Source: Apilactobacillus quenuiae (lineage in GTDB: Bacteria > Bacillota > Bacilli > Lactobacillales > Lactobacillaceae). From it: a stretch of DNA of 64,000 nt. This document shows positions 8,901 to 16,748 of the stretch, in pieces. The DNA is taken from the NCBI RefSeq assembly GCF_002994005.1, contig NZ_POSN01000001.1, positions 310,001 to 374,000 on the forward strand, read 5' to 3'. The stretch's first letter is position 1; each line of letters begins with the position of its first letter. The position numbers were made by a program, and so were the translations under genes. Below the pieces are notes generated by a model. The model was not told the origin of the DNA, searched no databases, and saw only the letters and a list, made by a program, of their open reading frames with translations.

Positions 8901-10241
8901 CATTGTATTGGCAACATTTTTCACATTATATGCTTTTGCAAATGCGTTACTAATCGTAATAATGCCTTGATTTGTAGCTTGCCCCATTTTGGTAAATTCT
9001 TTTTCAGTCTTTTTATCTGAAACCCATTTAGAGATTGCACCATAAATTGGATTCTTAGCAGTCATAAATGGTTTTTCAAATGCACCGATTAATACTGGGA
9101 CACGAGCTTTAATTGTACGTTCCATCCCAAACATAGTTTTAAGCATGTTTTCCGCTGCTTTATTATATTTTCCAGAACCTAAACTGTTGAAAACTTTCTC
9201 AATATCACTAGCTGAAATCTGTCCTTTTTTGGACATTTCCATTAAATCAGAAACAGTCACTTTTTTACCATGATGAACTTGTGTTTCATACTGAGCTAAT
9301 TGCTCTCGAAACATTGGAAAGTATTGAGAAATCTGATTAAGCATCCCCGCATTAGCTTTACCACGAGATAAACCATTGACCATGTCTTGTGACACAGCTT
9401 GAATTTGTGGTGTTCCTAAACCAACTGCATCGGCCATATTTAGCATAGATTTAGTTAATTCATCAGATTCAGTCTTGCTCGAATGTAAATGATAGAAACT
9501 TTGTTCCAGTTCATCAACAGTCCCAGCTGCTTGACCAGTTTTAACTGATAAGTCATTGACTGTTGAAACCATATTTTGAGCTTTACCAGCAGAACCGGTT
9601 AAAGTTGTCCAAGTGGCATTCATCTTTTGTTGTTCTTTATCGTACTGAATACCAGCTGCAAGACCCTCTTTAATTTTTCCAGTTAATGCTGAAAAAGTAT
9701 TAGTTAAGGCATTACCAACAACAGTTCCTGCAGCAACTCCTCCGAATAAGTGCATCTTTGAACCGCTACCAATGGAACTCTTATCAATTTTAGGTGAAAT
9801 ATTAGGATGTACTGAGTCTAAGTCTTTAATCGATTGTCTCAACTGCTGCGTATTAACCACAGATTGATGTGTAGAATGATTAAATTTTTTAAAGCTATCA
9901 TTAGAGTCATTGATTGATGATCTAAAAACTTTAGCATTATCATTCATGTTCTTAAATTGACCAATTGACTCTTTACTTTTATCAATAATGCCAGTAAATG
10001 AACTAGTTATACCTTTATTAGTATCAGCAACATTTTTTCCAATATCATTGACACGTTTGTATCTATCATGAATATTAGATAGTATTCCAAAAGTACTTTT
10101 TAGTTGAGAATTATTTCCTTTAAGAGGAGATTCTAAACTTTCAAAAGCACTTTTTAATGAATTAGTGGCAGATCTTGCTTTTTCAAGATTGGAAGTATCA
10201 AGTGACCATGATAAATTTATCGTTGATTGTTTTGTAGCCAT
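5934..10241 (-). CDS. Tape measure protein with C-terminal lytic transglycosylase domain
   Basis: A 1435-residue protein, by far the longest here. It sets tail length and guides tube assembly. Residues 1-200 are helical with S/N-rich heptads; 200-450 match the TMP_2-type tape measure domain; hydrophobic helices and G/A-rich segments lie at about 510-800. An SLT-type muramidase domain lies at roughly 1235-1320 with the catalytic ESGG context (INTESGGNPNAIG) and GLMQV motif, allowing local wall digestion during injection. Encoded after the overlapping chaperone frames, as in all such tails. No disruption seen. Confidence 0.95.
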   Translation of the reverse strand: MATKQSTINLSWSLDTSNLEKARSATNSLKSAFESLESPLKGNNSQLKSTFGILSNIHDRYKRVNDIGKNVADTNKGITSSFTGIIDKSKESIGQFKNMNDNAKVFRSSINDSNDSFKKFNHSTHQSVVNTQQLRQSIKDLDSVHPNISPKIDKSSIGSGSKMHLFGGVAAGTVVGNALTNTFSALTGKIKEGLAAGIQYDKEQQKMNATWTTLTGSAGKAQNMVSTVNDLSVKTGQAAGTVDELEQSFYHLHSSKTESDELTKSMLNMADAVGLGTPQIQAVSQDMVNGLSRGKANAGMLNQISQYFPMFREQLAQYETQVHHGKKVTVSDLMEMSKKGQISASDIEKVFNSLGSGKYNKAAENMLKTMFGMERTIKARVPVLIGAFEKPFMTAKNPIYGAISKWVSDKKTEKEFTKMGQATNQGIITISNAFAKAYNVKNVANTMDHATDVIANGITKMSNAIARNAPAIKDFFSFTKSSGVLTFKLLAETIKDVSKIALPFLQFAVKHQKIIVPLLAGMFVTKKALGFASALKSVAKSIGLVTAAEKLNNRTSLLNGILGNGTVTGKLANKVQKNKAFSTTFDLKSSGVGSNFSKSSLETMKSKPSNGMFITPSEIGAVGKYSSLRNFGNKLRPSSIGRGIAASHLGRGISFLSSKLGITSLLGKIPNPKNGIKTIGNSTKSIGKKVVGSKFVPQILKNGVISKVGSKLFGGAKAIGSKIPYLDVAMAGTQLIGMNKKNAGGKIGSAGGMLAGTTGGAAAGAAIGSVVPGVGTAIGGLVGGAAGGIGGSSIGKKIGQTIQKSLPKGAFNPIVKQWNKFQSWIGKSVHQVVKPFTSLFSGMGKLFRPVTDGWNSFQRALGSKKGQSNIGSFINKIKPLKGMFNGIKIAFKVSMSAIKATARGIGSFLYTLFKGVFKVVGGLFKAGASIITGDWSGLGKSLKSIGSGIWDIIRSPFAGIGRFFGSLWVDIKHQFSQGFKWLKGIVAGGINDLFGIINAGSSLINKVLSYVGGSGHTIGMLKPVHFATGTKRKKINRPTYSMLNDGNDSPETGNKEMAILPTGHAFMPKQRNWRGILPAGTEVMNAKETKNIMNMNGIEHFAGGTGFFGNMLNGAKNMAGSATHAVASGVGHAIHGAENIGGKALHGVEHLGSSVWNKTKSTAGWAWNKAKDVGSAIAHPIRTIMNAFGKLPKLPPFLTDFGTGVLDKVKTMAVDFFKQNGGGSANPGGAGVQRWKPDVTKALRMLHLSTSGGMINKVLTQINTESGGNPNAIGGTDGLADGRAMGLMQVKPGTFSAYSKPGLGGWSNGFASIFSGLNYAKHRYGTDLSFLGQGHGYSTGGTPLTNHSVLVGENGPEIAEFKSPTQIHSHNASKAIAAKMNHGKNISINPKINITIDGSASKEDAKESANNVKQQLLKMLSEIFGEAEIDQAFNH

Positions 10242-10244
10242 AAA

Positions 10245-10493
10245 TTACTTTCCTCCTTTAGAATCATCATCACCAAATAGTTCTCCAATCTGATTAGCAT
10301 TAAAGATTGCTTGTTCTTTTGCTAATTTTGTTACAATTTCGTTAATATGAAGTAATTCTTTATAAGTCATTACTTCGATTTCTTTTTTAGTAGCCAGTCC
10401 ATAGAAAACTGGCCTATAAAACATAAAATCCATATTAGCCTGTTTATCAAGCTTGTCAGGCTTATTTTTATATGGATTATTGAAACATTTTGT
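10245..10493 (-). CDS. Tail assembly chaperone, downstream (T) frame
   Basis: An 83-codon open frame. It begins inside the end of the upstream chaperone gene and continues to 10245. An internal ATG at 10433 gives 62 residues but has no ribosome binding site. The translated stretch NPYKNKPDKLDKQANMDF reads like a natural continuation of the upstream protein, supporting expression as a G-T fusion by frameshifting, as in lambda, Mu and many other phages. The frame relation requires a +1 or -2 shift within 10477-10493. The product coats the tape measure before tube growth. Confidence 0.7.
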   Translation of the reverse strand, partial: TKCFNNPYKNKPDKLDKQANMDFMFYRPVFYGLATKKEIEVMTYKELLHINEIVTKLAKEQAIFNANQIGELFGDDDSKGGK

Positions 10494-11103
10494 TTAAGAA
10501 ATCCTTTACAGCATTCATTACAACCATAAATTCAGAGTTTTCTCTAATATCACTTGAGATTTTACTAATTGCAGTCATAATATCTGTATATCCCTTATGT
10601 TCATCAAAATAGTTAATCGAAATATCATTTTGAACTAAGTTTTTAATTGCATATTCACTCGCTAAATATTCGGAAAATTGTCTTTGACTATCAATTGATG
10701 AATCTCTAAAGTCATCAAATTGTTTAATATTTTTGAATCCAACTTTAAATGTAACTTTACTACCATCATCTTGTTCTACATCAATAGATTTTTGCTTATC
10801 AACACCATCATCTATATTATTAAAATAAGGATAATTAAAGTTTCCTTCTAATATTTTGTCCATAAACATTTGATGCATATCTGATTCACTTCCAGCTGCA
10901 TCACTTTGTAGTTTTAATGCTTTTCTCATACCTGGGAAAGTCATTAAATATTGTCTTCCGCTTGGTGCGGTATAAGTTTCTTGTTTAAATTTTTTGCTTA
11001 CAACTGGCTTATCTGTTTCTTTAACTTCTGTTGTTTTATTAGGCACTGGTTGTCCTCCTTGTTGTGAAATTACATTGTTTTGTCCATTTTCATTATTTTC
11101 CAT
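10477..11103 (-). CDS. Tail assembly chaperone (G protein)
   Basis: A 208-residue acidic protein between the tail tube and tape measure genes, the fixed place of tail assembly chaperones. The N-terminal ~40 residues are Q/N/P-rich and disordered. From about residue 45 the segment TAPSGRQYLMTFPGMRKAL and the following helices resemble XkdN-type chaperones. Its ATG follows AGGAGTG. The last codons overlap the next frame without a stop-start pair, suggesting that part of the product is extended by frameshifting. Confidence 0.8.
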   Translation of the reverse strand: MENNENGQNNVISQQGGQPVPNKTTEVKETDKPVVSKKFKQETYTAPSGRQYLMTFPGMRKALKLQSDAAGSESDMHQMFMDKILEGNFNYPYFNNIDDGVDKQKSIDVEQDDGSKVTFKVGFKNIKQFDDFRDSSIDSQRQFSEYLASEYAIKNLVQNDISINYFDEHKGYTDIMTAISKISSDIRENSEFMVVMNAVKDFLNKMFQ

Positions 11104-11151
11104 AATTGAACACTCCTATTAAATTAATTTTTTGTATTAAATCAATACAAA

Positions 11152-11182
11152 TACAGGTAGTGGAATCGAACCACTACCTGCA
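11152..11182 (-). other. tRNA T-arm-like perfect hairpin
   Basis: A 12-bp stem (one G-T pair) enclosing the 7-base loop TTCGATT on the minus strand, between tail tube and chaperone genes. The inner 5 bp and the loop match the canonical T-stem/T-loop of tRNA. No acceptor, D or anticodon arm is found nearby, so it is not a tRNA gene. It may be a translation or transcription control element, or a tRNA remnant. Confidence 0.75.
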
Positions 11183-11224
11183 AATTTTGTGCATAAAAAA
11201 AGGCCTGCACCAGCAAGTCATAAA

Positions 11225-11695
11225 CTAGTTACGATAGTTTCCATCGTAGTCGTAATCAAATACTTGAATATTCCATTGACGTACAGGAACACTTTTACCG
11301 AAGTTTGAAGTTGGTGCTTTTTGAATCATACAATGATCACCACCAAATTTTTCATGTCCATAGCGTACCCAAAGACTAAATACTTCATCTCCGTTATACA
11401 TATCAGACATCAATTCATTAGAAGAGCTACCTTGTTGCAAGGTGGAATTCATTGTTCCCAAACGGTCTCCTGAAACTGAACCAGCTGATGAGCCTTGTGG
11501 ATCAGAAAGTGATTCCAATTTATTATTGGTTTTATCTCCAGAAATCATATCACCGTCCTGGAAGTTACGAAGCACTACCGTTTGACCATTACCACGAACA
11601 ACAGTAATTGATACCCCATCAGCATGATATAAATCTAATTCTTTACCGTTACCAATATCAATACGGTCAGCGCCATTAAAACTTTCAATTGCCAT
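11225..11695 (-). CDS. Tail tube protein
   Basis: A 156-residue protein directly downstream of the sheath gene, the expected tube position. It is beta-rich and opens with an FNGADRIDIGNGKEL strand pair, then VTVVRGNGQTVVLRNFQDGD-like text typical of the DUF3277 / XkdM-type tubes. Tube monomers stack into the channel for DNA. The ATG at 11695 lies after a GGAGG-like site. Called from gene order and fold-like pattern rather than a diagnostic motif. Confidence 0.75.
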   Translation of the reverse strand: MAIESFNGADRIDIGNGKELDLYHADGVSITVVRGNGQTVVLRNFQDGDMISGDKTNNKLESLSDPQGSSAGSVSGDRLGTMNSTLQQGSSSNELMSDMYNGDEVFSLWVRYGHEKFGGDHCMIQKAPTSNFGKSVPVRQWNIQVFDYDYDGNYRN

Positions 11696-11710
11696 AAATC
11701 ATTACCTCCT

Positions 11711-12091
11711 TTATGCTACTGCTGTTCCATTAACGTGAATTTCGTTAATAGCAGAAGAAGCAGTATATTTGAAATTAATATGGTCTAAAATCCTACGATC
11801 AATGTGAGTTTGTGGAATTTTATTAATATCTGGAACATTGTAACTATATTCATATTTATTGCTTGAATCGGTTGCAATAATTCCATTATTACCAGCTTCA
11901 TTTAATGATGTTTCAAGATTAGTCTTAACAGCCCCTAAACCTTTAGCATCCAAAGTAAATGTCTTTTTACCATCAAGTGATAAAGCATCTTGTAAGTTGC
12001 TTTCAATGGTAGCTTTAACCCAATCCATGCCATGAATAAAGTCAATGTATAAGCCTCGTTTATTCTTATCATCAGTTTGATTAGAATGATT
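11711..12091 (-). pseudogene. Tail sheath, C-terminal part (frameshifted fragment)
   Basis: The frame GLYIDFIHGMDWVKATIESN matches the end of DUF3383 sheath proteins and continues the N-terminal fragment encoded at 12081-12815. It is open upstream to the G5 run. The internal ATG at 12028 has no ribosome binding site and sits in the middle of a conserved block, so it is not a real start. The stop at 11711 is the natural end. This part should form the C-terminal sheath strand that knits subunits together. Confidence 0.8.
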
Positions 12092-12815
12092 CCCCCTTAG
12101 TTACATAGCAAATTAATCCTTGATTTTCTAAATCCATGATTTGAGCTGCATTTAGTTCTTCAGGGGTTACATTATTTAAATCACTAACAAACTTCCATGA
12201 TTGTTGCCCAACAATTGCTGAAGTTGCTTCAGAAGCTAAAGCAGCAACATAATACTCATCTTCCTTTGAATGATAGAATTGCCAAACACGATTATATTTG
12301 TCGAATTCAACATGATCAGAAGCATTAGATGGTCCAAATTGTTGCAACATAAAATGGAAACCCTTGCCATCATAACCACCATGTTCAATAACATCAGCTA
12401 ATGCTAAAGCATCATTTTTGTTGTAATCAGACATGATTGCAATTTCCCAGTCATTATAAAAGTAGTCAAAAGCAGCACGACCAATGCCACTAGCTGGAGC
12501 ACCAAACTTAGTCGCTACATCGTCATTAGCAACTTGTCCATTATTGGAGCTTACCATTGGAGCTGGAGCTTTATCTGAATAAGTAATGACTTGAATGGCT
12601 TCAGGAGCATCATCTTGGCTGAAGATGGTTTCTGCCATTTTATAAACTGAAGTATTAACATCAAAATCTGCCATTACATCTTCTAACATTAAATAAGTCT
12701 TGAATGATTCTTGATTGCCTTTAGTAAAAATAGCAATTTTCTTTAAATCTTTAGCCGCTTGTGGGTGTTCAATATCAATTGATACATACACATCGGTAAT
12801 TTTTGGAATAATCAA
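12081..12815 (-). CDS. Tail sheath protein (DUF3383), N-terminal fragment
   Basis: 244 residues matching the DUF3383 sheath of Gram-positive myoviruses: N-terminal IIPKITDVYVSIDIEHPQ, central IMSDYNKNDALALADVIE, and ITPEELNAAQ-like text near the end (LNNVTPEELNAAQIMDL). The family is normally about 350 residues; here a TAA cuts it after GESF because of an extra base in the G5 run at 12092-12096 relative to the continuing frame. The sheath contracts to drive the tube through the envelope. If the frameshift is real and not programmed, no functional sheath is made. Confidence 0.85.
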   Translation of the reverse strand: MIIPKITDVYVSIDIEHPQAAKDLKKIAIFTKGNQESFKTYLMLEDVMADFDVNTSVYKMAETIFSQDDAPEAIQVITYSDKAPAPMVSSNNGQVANDDVATKFGAPASGIGRAAFDYFYNDWEIAIMSDYNKNDALALADVIEHGGYDGKGFHFMLQQFGPSNASDHVEFDKYNRVWQFYHSKEDEYYVAALASEATSAIVGQQSWKFVSDLNNVTPEELNAAQIMDLENQGLICYVTKGESF

Positions 12816-12827
12816 TTAAACTCCTCC

Positions 12828-13304
12828 TTATTTTTGAATATAATCTTTATTATCAACAAAGTTATCAATTGTTCTTAGCTTTACTTGAAAGCCAGCGGAA
12901 CGCTCTACTTGTGCTGATAATAAGTTAGTAGTTTCATTGATATCTTCGGTTTCAATCACAACGAACCCGTTGGCCAAAGCCCATATATAAAACTCATGAG
13001 AATTAAATAGTTTATAAAGCTGATTGGCCAATTGAGTGGCACCAGTAATTCCTGCAATATCATTCATGGTTTTAGCAGCGTCTGCTACATGTGTATCAAA
13101 TTCAATTACCATTTCAAACAATTCATGTTCTGTATTATCAGTAATGTGAATTCCTACATGTGGATTTATAAAATCATAACTAAAAAACGGATATTCTTGA
13201 CCTTGTCGCTTAGAACCTTGCGAGATTGTCTCAATATCCGTTTCTTTTTTAATTTTTTCTATAATATTTTGCATAAAGTCTCGATAATTAAATGCTTCAT
13301 TCAT
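12828..13304 (-). CDS. Neck/tail terminator protein (LIC_12616-like)
   Basis: A 158-residue protein placed just before the sheath, where phages of this type encode the tail terminator or neck protein of the LIC_12616 / gp12-like family. Pattern: N-terminal helix NIIEKIKKETDIET, a YPFFSYDF motif near residue 37, then strands with EMVIEFDTHV. It would cap the tail and bind the connector. The gene start overlaps the end of the upstream gene by one base. No catalytic residues expected. Confidence 0.65.
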   Translation of the reverse strand: MNEAFNYRDFMQNIIEKIKKETDIETISQGSKRQGQEYPFFSYDFINPHVGIHITDNTEHELFEMVIEFDTHVADAAKTMNDIAGITGATQLANQLYKLFNSHEFYIWALANGFVVIETEDINETTNLLSAQVERSAGFQVKLRTIDNFVDNKDYIQK

Positions 13305-13654
13305 TAGCTATTCACCGCCTTTAGTCCATAAAATACTACAGTGGAATAATTAGTGTAATCAGTTTTATCAACGATGGTATATTTCTGATTATTACTATCA
13401 TCAATTACTTCATCATCAATTTCGAATTCATTGTGATGTGAATACAAAGTTGCATCACATAGTTCAACTTGGCCACTATCGAAATAACTCAATTTAGATT
13501 GTTTATCATTAGGTATCAGCGGTTCTTTAATTTTAGTCTTATCGGTATTTCCATCAATCCAATCACCACCAACACGTTGTCCTTTTGTTTTATGCAAAAC
13601 AGTAACTGTACTGTTGGCAAAATCATCAATGACAGTTCCAATATCTAAATCCAT
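13304..13654 (-). CDS. Head closure / head-tail adaptor protein, probable
   Basis: A 116-residue protein with several predicted strands and the segment VGGDWIDGNTDKTKIKEPLIP, resembling head closure proteins that seal the connector after packaging. The position (third gene after the capsid-proximal connector gene) fits. I recognise no unique motif, so the role is from gene order. The start ATG lies 28 bases after the upstream stop and its end overlaps the next gene by one base. Confidence 0.5.
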   Translation of the reverse strand: MDLDIGTVIDDFANSTVTVLHKTKGQRVGGDWIDGNTDKTKIKEPLIPNDKQSKLSYFDSGQVELCDATLYSHHNEFEIDDEVIDDSNNQKYTIVDKTDYTNYSTVVFYGLKAVNS

Positions 13655-13682
13655 TTAAGCACCTCATTCCTAAAATCATTCA

Positions 13683-13997
13683 TTATTCGTTAGTGTTTCC
13701 TTCTGAACCTTCTGAAATACTTACTCCACCATTTTCACCTGGCTTAACATTAATGTTATTAGGTGTTTCAGCTACATTTCTAGGCATTGTAAATCCTGGA
13801 ATGTCAACTGCTGGTGAATCACTAACTGCACCAGTAGTATCGTGATTTAACGCAATATAATCACCAGTTTGAACATTAGTTCCTGGAGCAATGTCTTTTA
13901 CAAAAGCAGAATATGGAATTGCTTCAGTTCCCTCTGCCAATGGTAAATCCTTTTCTACGTCTGCACCTTTTTTAAAAATTCTTAATACAATTGCCAT
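13683..13997 (-). CDS. Phage structural protein of unknown function
   Basis: A 104-residue protein with a likely small N-terminal beta domain and an S/N/G/E-rich, probably disordered C-terminus. It starts behind a GGAGG-like site and lies in the connector gene cluster. I do not recognise the family. The text VQTGDYIALNHDTTG around residue 43 suggests a small beta domain of the capsid-associated kind, but this is only an impression. Confidence 0.6.
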   Translation of the reverse strand: MAIVLRIFKKGADVEKDLPLAEGTEAIPYSAFVKDIAPGTNVQTGDYIALNHDTTGAVSDSPAVDIPGFTMPRNVAETPNNINVKPGENGGVSISEGSEGNTNE

Positions 13998-14009
13998 AAT
14001 ATTGGCCTC

Positions 14010-14525
14010 CTAAATTTTTTCTTTAATTTCATATTTGATTGATTCCATTAATTTTCCTGTATCAATTAGTGGATCATCTTTACCCTTATTTGCAATAGTA
14101 ATTGGAGCATTTCCTGGTTTACTCCAATTTTTCATAATATTTTGCATTCTTGCAACAACTTTGTTACCTAAACTATTCATAATACTGTCAGCTGTGACAT
14201 CATGACCTTCAGTAATCTCAAAAACTTGGTTTAAAATAAAATCTTGCCATGCTGATTCACCATCAACGATAGTTTTTTCAAGATAACGCCTGGCTGGAAT
14301 ACGTACCGATTCTTTTTGAACAAATTCAATTCTTCCATCAGCCTGCCTAACTGGGATTTTCAAATATTTATAATTTTTAGCGTGAATAACAGTCCCATCG
14401 TTATTAACAATGGCTATCATCTGCAAAAATTGAGTTTCACTATTTAAAATCCCCACATTAAGTTGCATATGGTTTAATTTATTGAATTCCTTAATTGCTT
14501 TAGGAATATTATCTTTTTCTTCCAT
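14010..14525 (-). CDS. HK97 gp10-like neck / minor tail protein
   Basis: 171 residues with three landmarks of the HK97-gp10-type family: an early LNVGIL strand, a central RIPARRYLEKTIVD block (about residues 90-105) and a C-terminal DTGKLMESIKYEI ending. These proteins act in the neck between head and tail. It lies in tight array with flanking connector genes (2-12 base gaps). The assignment is from motif order and is fairly secure at family level; the exact ring it forms is not known here. Confidence 0.7.
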   Translation of the reverse strand: MEEKDNIPKAIKEFNKLNHMQLNVGILNSETQFLQMIAIVNNDGTVIHAKNYKYLKIPVRQADGRIEFVQKESVRIPARRYLEKTIVDGESAWQDFILNQVFEITEGHDVTADSIMNSLGNKVVARMQNIMKNWSKPGNAPITIANKGKDDPLIDTGKLMESIKYEIKEKI

Positions 14526-14527
14526 AA

Positions 14528-14866
14528 TTAAAATCCAGATAAATAAACAGATTTGCCAGATTTTAAGTCATATTGATCACATAAGGAATTAAACTCGTCT
14601 AGAGCATCATCACTAGAATTACCAGATATTGTTTTAGTCATTGGTCCTAGTTTTTCAGTAATCGTATTATCTTGAATTTGCTGATTCATTAAATGTACTG
14701 TATACAATCTAACTAAAGTATTAATTAGATAATCTGGTGCATTTAAAGGTTTAACAAATAATAAGGCACGGTCAATATAATCAATTACTGCATTGTTATT
14801 TCCAATTTTATTAACGATATCTGAATTGTTTTGTTGTAGCTTTTGCATTACATATTGTTTATCCAT
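14528..14866 (-). CDS. Head-tail connector protein, DUF4054-like
   Basis: About 112 residues, helical, placed right after the capsid-proximal genes where the DUF4054 / gp15-type connector is found. The start is taken as ATG 14866, which overlaps the upstream stop by 8 bases (ATGGATAA). A longer in-frame stretch to 14911 lies inside the upstream gene and lacks a ribosome binding site. The text YLINTLVRLYTVHLMNQ fits the helical core of this family. The product would join the portal to the neck. Confidence 0.6.
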   Translation of the reverse strand: MDKQYVMQKLQQNNSDIVNKIGNNNAVIDYIDRALLFVKPLNAPDYLINTLVRLYTVHLMNQQIQDNTITEKLGPMTKTISGNSSDDALDEFNSLCDQYDLKSGKSVYLSGF

Positions 14867-15083
14867 CTTTATCATCAACTTCCGCAATGACTGGACTATT
14901 AAAATTATCATTTGGTCCAGTTGGATTTAATAATTGCGCTAAACGTTCTTGAGTTTTGGCACCATTATATGATTGTGGTAGAAAAGGGTAATCGTCACCT
15001 TTTCTATATACATGTAAATTACCATTGTCATCAGCTGAATTAGGATTGGAATCAGTAAAAGCTTGAATTACTTTATAACTCAT
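14859..15083 (-). CDS. Small capsid-associated protein
   Basis: 74 residues following the major capsid gene. The text YRKGDDYPFLPQ and AQLLNPTGPNDN recall the short Rho N-terminus-like or head-fibre proteins often found at this place in Lactobacillales phages (pattern 'Y.kGd.yp......R...L'). Its end overlaps the connector gene. Function unknown; it may be a capsid stabiliser. The ATG is preceded by a GGAGGC-type site. Confidence 0.6.
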   Translation of the reverse strand: MSYKVIQAFTDSNPNSADDNGNLHVYRKGDDYPFLPQSYNGAKTQERLAQLLNPTGPNDNFNSPVIAEVDDKDG

Positions 15084-15098
15084 TTTGTTGCCTCCTAG

Positions 15099-16340
15099 CT
15101 AAGCCTTTGGTGGAGTGACTTGTTTACCATCATCATTTTTTTGTTCTTGCTCACCATTGTTGTTACCAGGACTATCATTACCACCTTGTGATTGTTTGTC
15201 GGTATCGGCAACAGTTAAACGGAAGATGGTTTGAGAACCCTCTAATGATGGGAAAACATTCATAGAAGTTAAATCTTCTTCGCGTGCTAACCTTCTATCA
15301 ATATATCGATGATAAGTAACACCAGTGTCTAAAGTAATAACATCGTTAGCACTATATTTTCCAGTCATAACACCAATTTGTTCAGGTGTTGGTGCGAAAT
15401 TCATATGGCCTAACCATTGGCCTCCACTTAAGTCAGATACTTGGGAACTATTAGTACCAGGAACGATATAGCTTTGGTTAGGCATTGGTGCAAAAACAAA
15501 TGCAACTTTACCATCTGGAACATAAGTTTTTAATTCAGCATTATTAGTTGCTGATAAATCACTTTCACGATATACATCATCACAACGAACAATTGCTAAA
15601 TGAAATTCAGATTTGAAGTAATCCACAACCTGATTTTCACTTAAATTACCATTAGCAATATTTACATTCATACTTGGAATAGTATTTTTCATGCGGTCAC
15701 TATTTTGGATCATTTCAAAAGTATTATCGTTCATAATTGCTTGATTAGGAATTAAACCAATTTGACGCATTGTTTTTAGCACTTTTTTAACATCACTATA
15801 AACATTTGCTTCTTTTGCATTACTCCAATCAGTAGTAGCTTCTTGTTGAAAGTCTGGTTTAACGTCAAATTTAAATGTTTGAATTTGGCCACCAACTTTT
15901 AATGGAATTTCAGCATCAACAATTGCCTTGGTCCCTAAGTAATTACGTCTAGCACGCATAGATAAAAGATCCTTGGTTTGATTATCAAAAATGTTTTTAA
16001 CTACTGTTTGCAAATAAGGATCTGATTGGTTACCTGTTAAAGCGGTATTAATATCAACTGCATCGTGTTCAGTTAAAACTGAAGATTTTCTAAAGAACTG
16101 AGTTGACATTAACTTTTCTTGGAAGCCATCACGGTTAGATGGTTCAGGACTAGCATCATAACTAGATGCTGCAGCTAATGTTGGTGCTGATACTTGTGAT
16201 ACCAAATACTTTAATTTATCAGATGTAATTGATTGGTTTGGTAAATATGATTCAGCAAAATATGGTGGCAATGCTTGAACCTTTCGTTCATAATATGCTG
16301 CCATATTTTTTAAACTTCTTAATTGGGCAAAATTTGCCAT
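15099..16340 (-). CDS. Major capsid protein
   Basis: 413 residues, preceded by a strong GGAGGAG site, as expected for the most abundant virion protein. N-terminal blocks (FAESYLPNQSITSDKLKYLV) and the mid-protein text resemble the lambda gpE-type capsid family with the HK97 fold. The last ~35 residues are Q/N/G/D-rich and probably disordered, a surface tail that varies between phages. It lies between the decoration-like gene and connector genes, in canonical order. Confidence 0.85.
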   Translation of the reverse strand: MANFAQLRSLKNMAAYYERKVQALPPYFAESYLPNQSITSDKLKYLVSQVSAPTLAAASSYDASPEPSNRDGFQEKLMSTQFFRKSSVLTEHDAVDINTALTGNQSDPYLQTVVKNIFDNQTKDLLSMRARRNYLGTKAIVDAEIPLKVGGQIQTFKFDVKPDFQQEATTDWSNAKEANVYSDVKKVLKTMRQIGLIPNQAIMNDNTFEMIQNSDRMKNTIPSMNVNIANGNLSENQVVDYFKSEFHLAIVRCDDVYRESDLSATNNAELKTYVPDGKVAFVFAPMPNQSYIVPGTNSSQVSDLSGGQWLGHMNFAPTPEQIGVMTGKYSANDVITLDTGVTYHRYIDRRLAREEDLTSMNVFPSLEGSQTIFRLTVADTDKQSQGGNDSPGNNNGEQEQKNDDGKQVTPPKA

Positions 16341-16354
16341 TTATAACTCCTCCT

Positions 16355-16729
16355 TTATTCAGTTACGGTAATGCTTGGCAAAGCTTTAATAGTGTTTTCT
16401 TGATACATTGTTCTAACATCTGAGTCCATATTGGATAAAATGATGGCACCCTTTACAATTACAGTGCCTGTTTCAGGGCCATTAGTAACATCAACGTCTG
16501 CCATTAAAACTCCGCTAGGTGTATCAGATGTTGGAACAAGTGTTTGTTCCATTACAAATGGGAATGGTTTAGAACCTCCAACTGGAGTTCCGGCTTTAAT
16601 AATTTTCTTACCTTCACTATTAGCTGCTACGTTTGGATAATCTACAGTAGCTGTTTTAGCTAATAAGTTAGTTAAGTCATAAGCAATTTCATTACGTGTT
16701 GTGTAATTGCGTGTTTCCATACTTTTCAT
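16355..16729 (-). CDS. Head decoration-like protein
   Basis: A 124-residue beta-rich protein between scaffold and major capsid genes, the usual place of gpD-type decoration proteins. The pattern of I-KAGTPVGG followed by a VLMADVDVTNG strand and GTVIVKGAI is typical of that family, in which trimers stabilise the expanded capsid. The ATG at 16729 follows AAGGAGTG at 7 bases. Confidence 0.7.
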   Translation of the reverse strand: MKSMETRNYTTRNEIAYDLTNLLAKTATVDYPNVAANSEGKKIIKAGTPVGGSKPFPFVMEQTLVPTSDTPSGVLMADVDVTNGPETGTVIVKGAIILSNMDSDVRTMYQENTIKALPSITVTE

Positions 16730-16748
16730 ATGTTTTCACTCCTTTTAA

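Noticed and set aside
11152-11230. Complete tRNA gene around the T-arm-like hairpin
   Set aside because: No acceptor partner for the 3' flank and no D or anticodon arm within 100 bases on either side.
11711-12028. Independent 105-residue gene starting at ATG 12028
   Set aside because: No ribosome binding site, and the frame is open upstream with text typical of the sheath C-terminus, so it is the second half of a frameshifted sheath gene.
13032-13307. Plus-strand 91-residue frame opposite the neck gene
   Set aside because: Antisense shadow of a supported structural gene, with no ribosome binding site.
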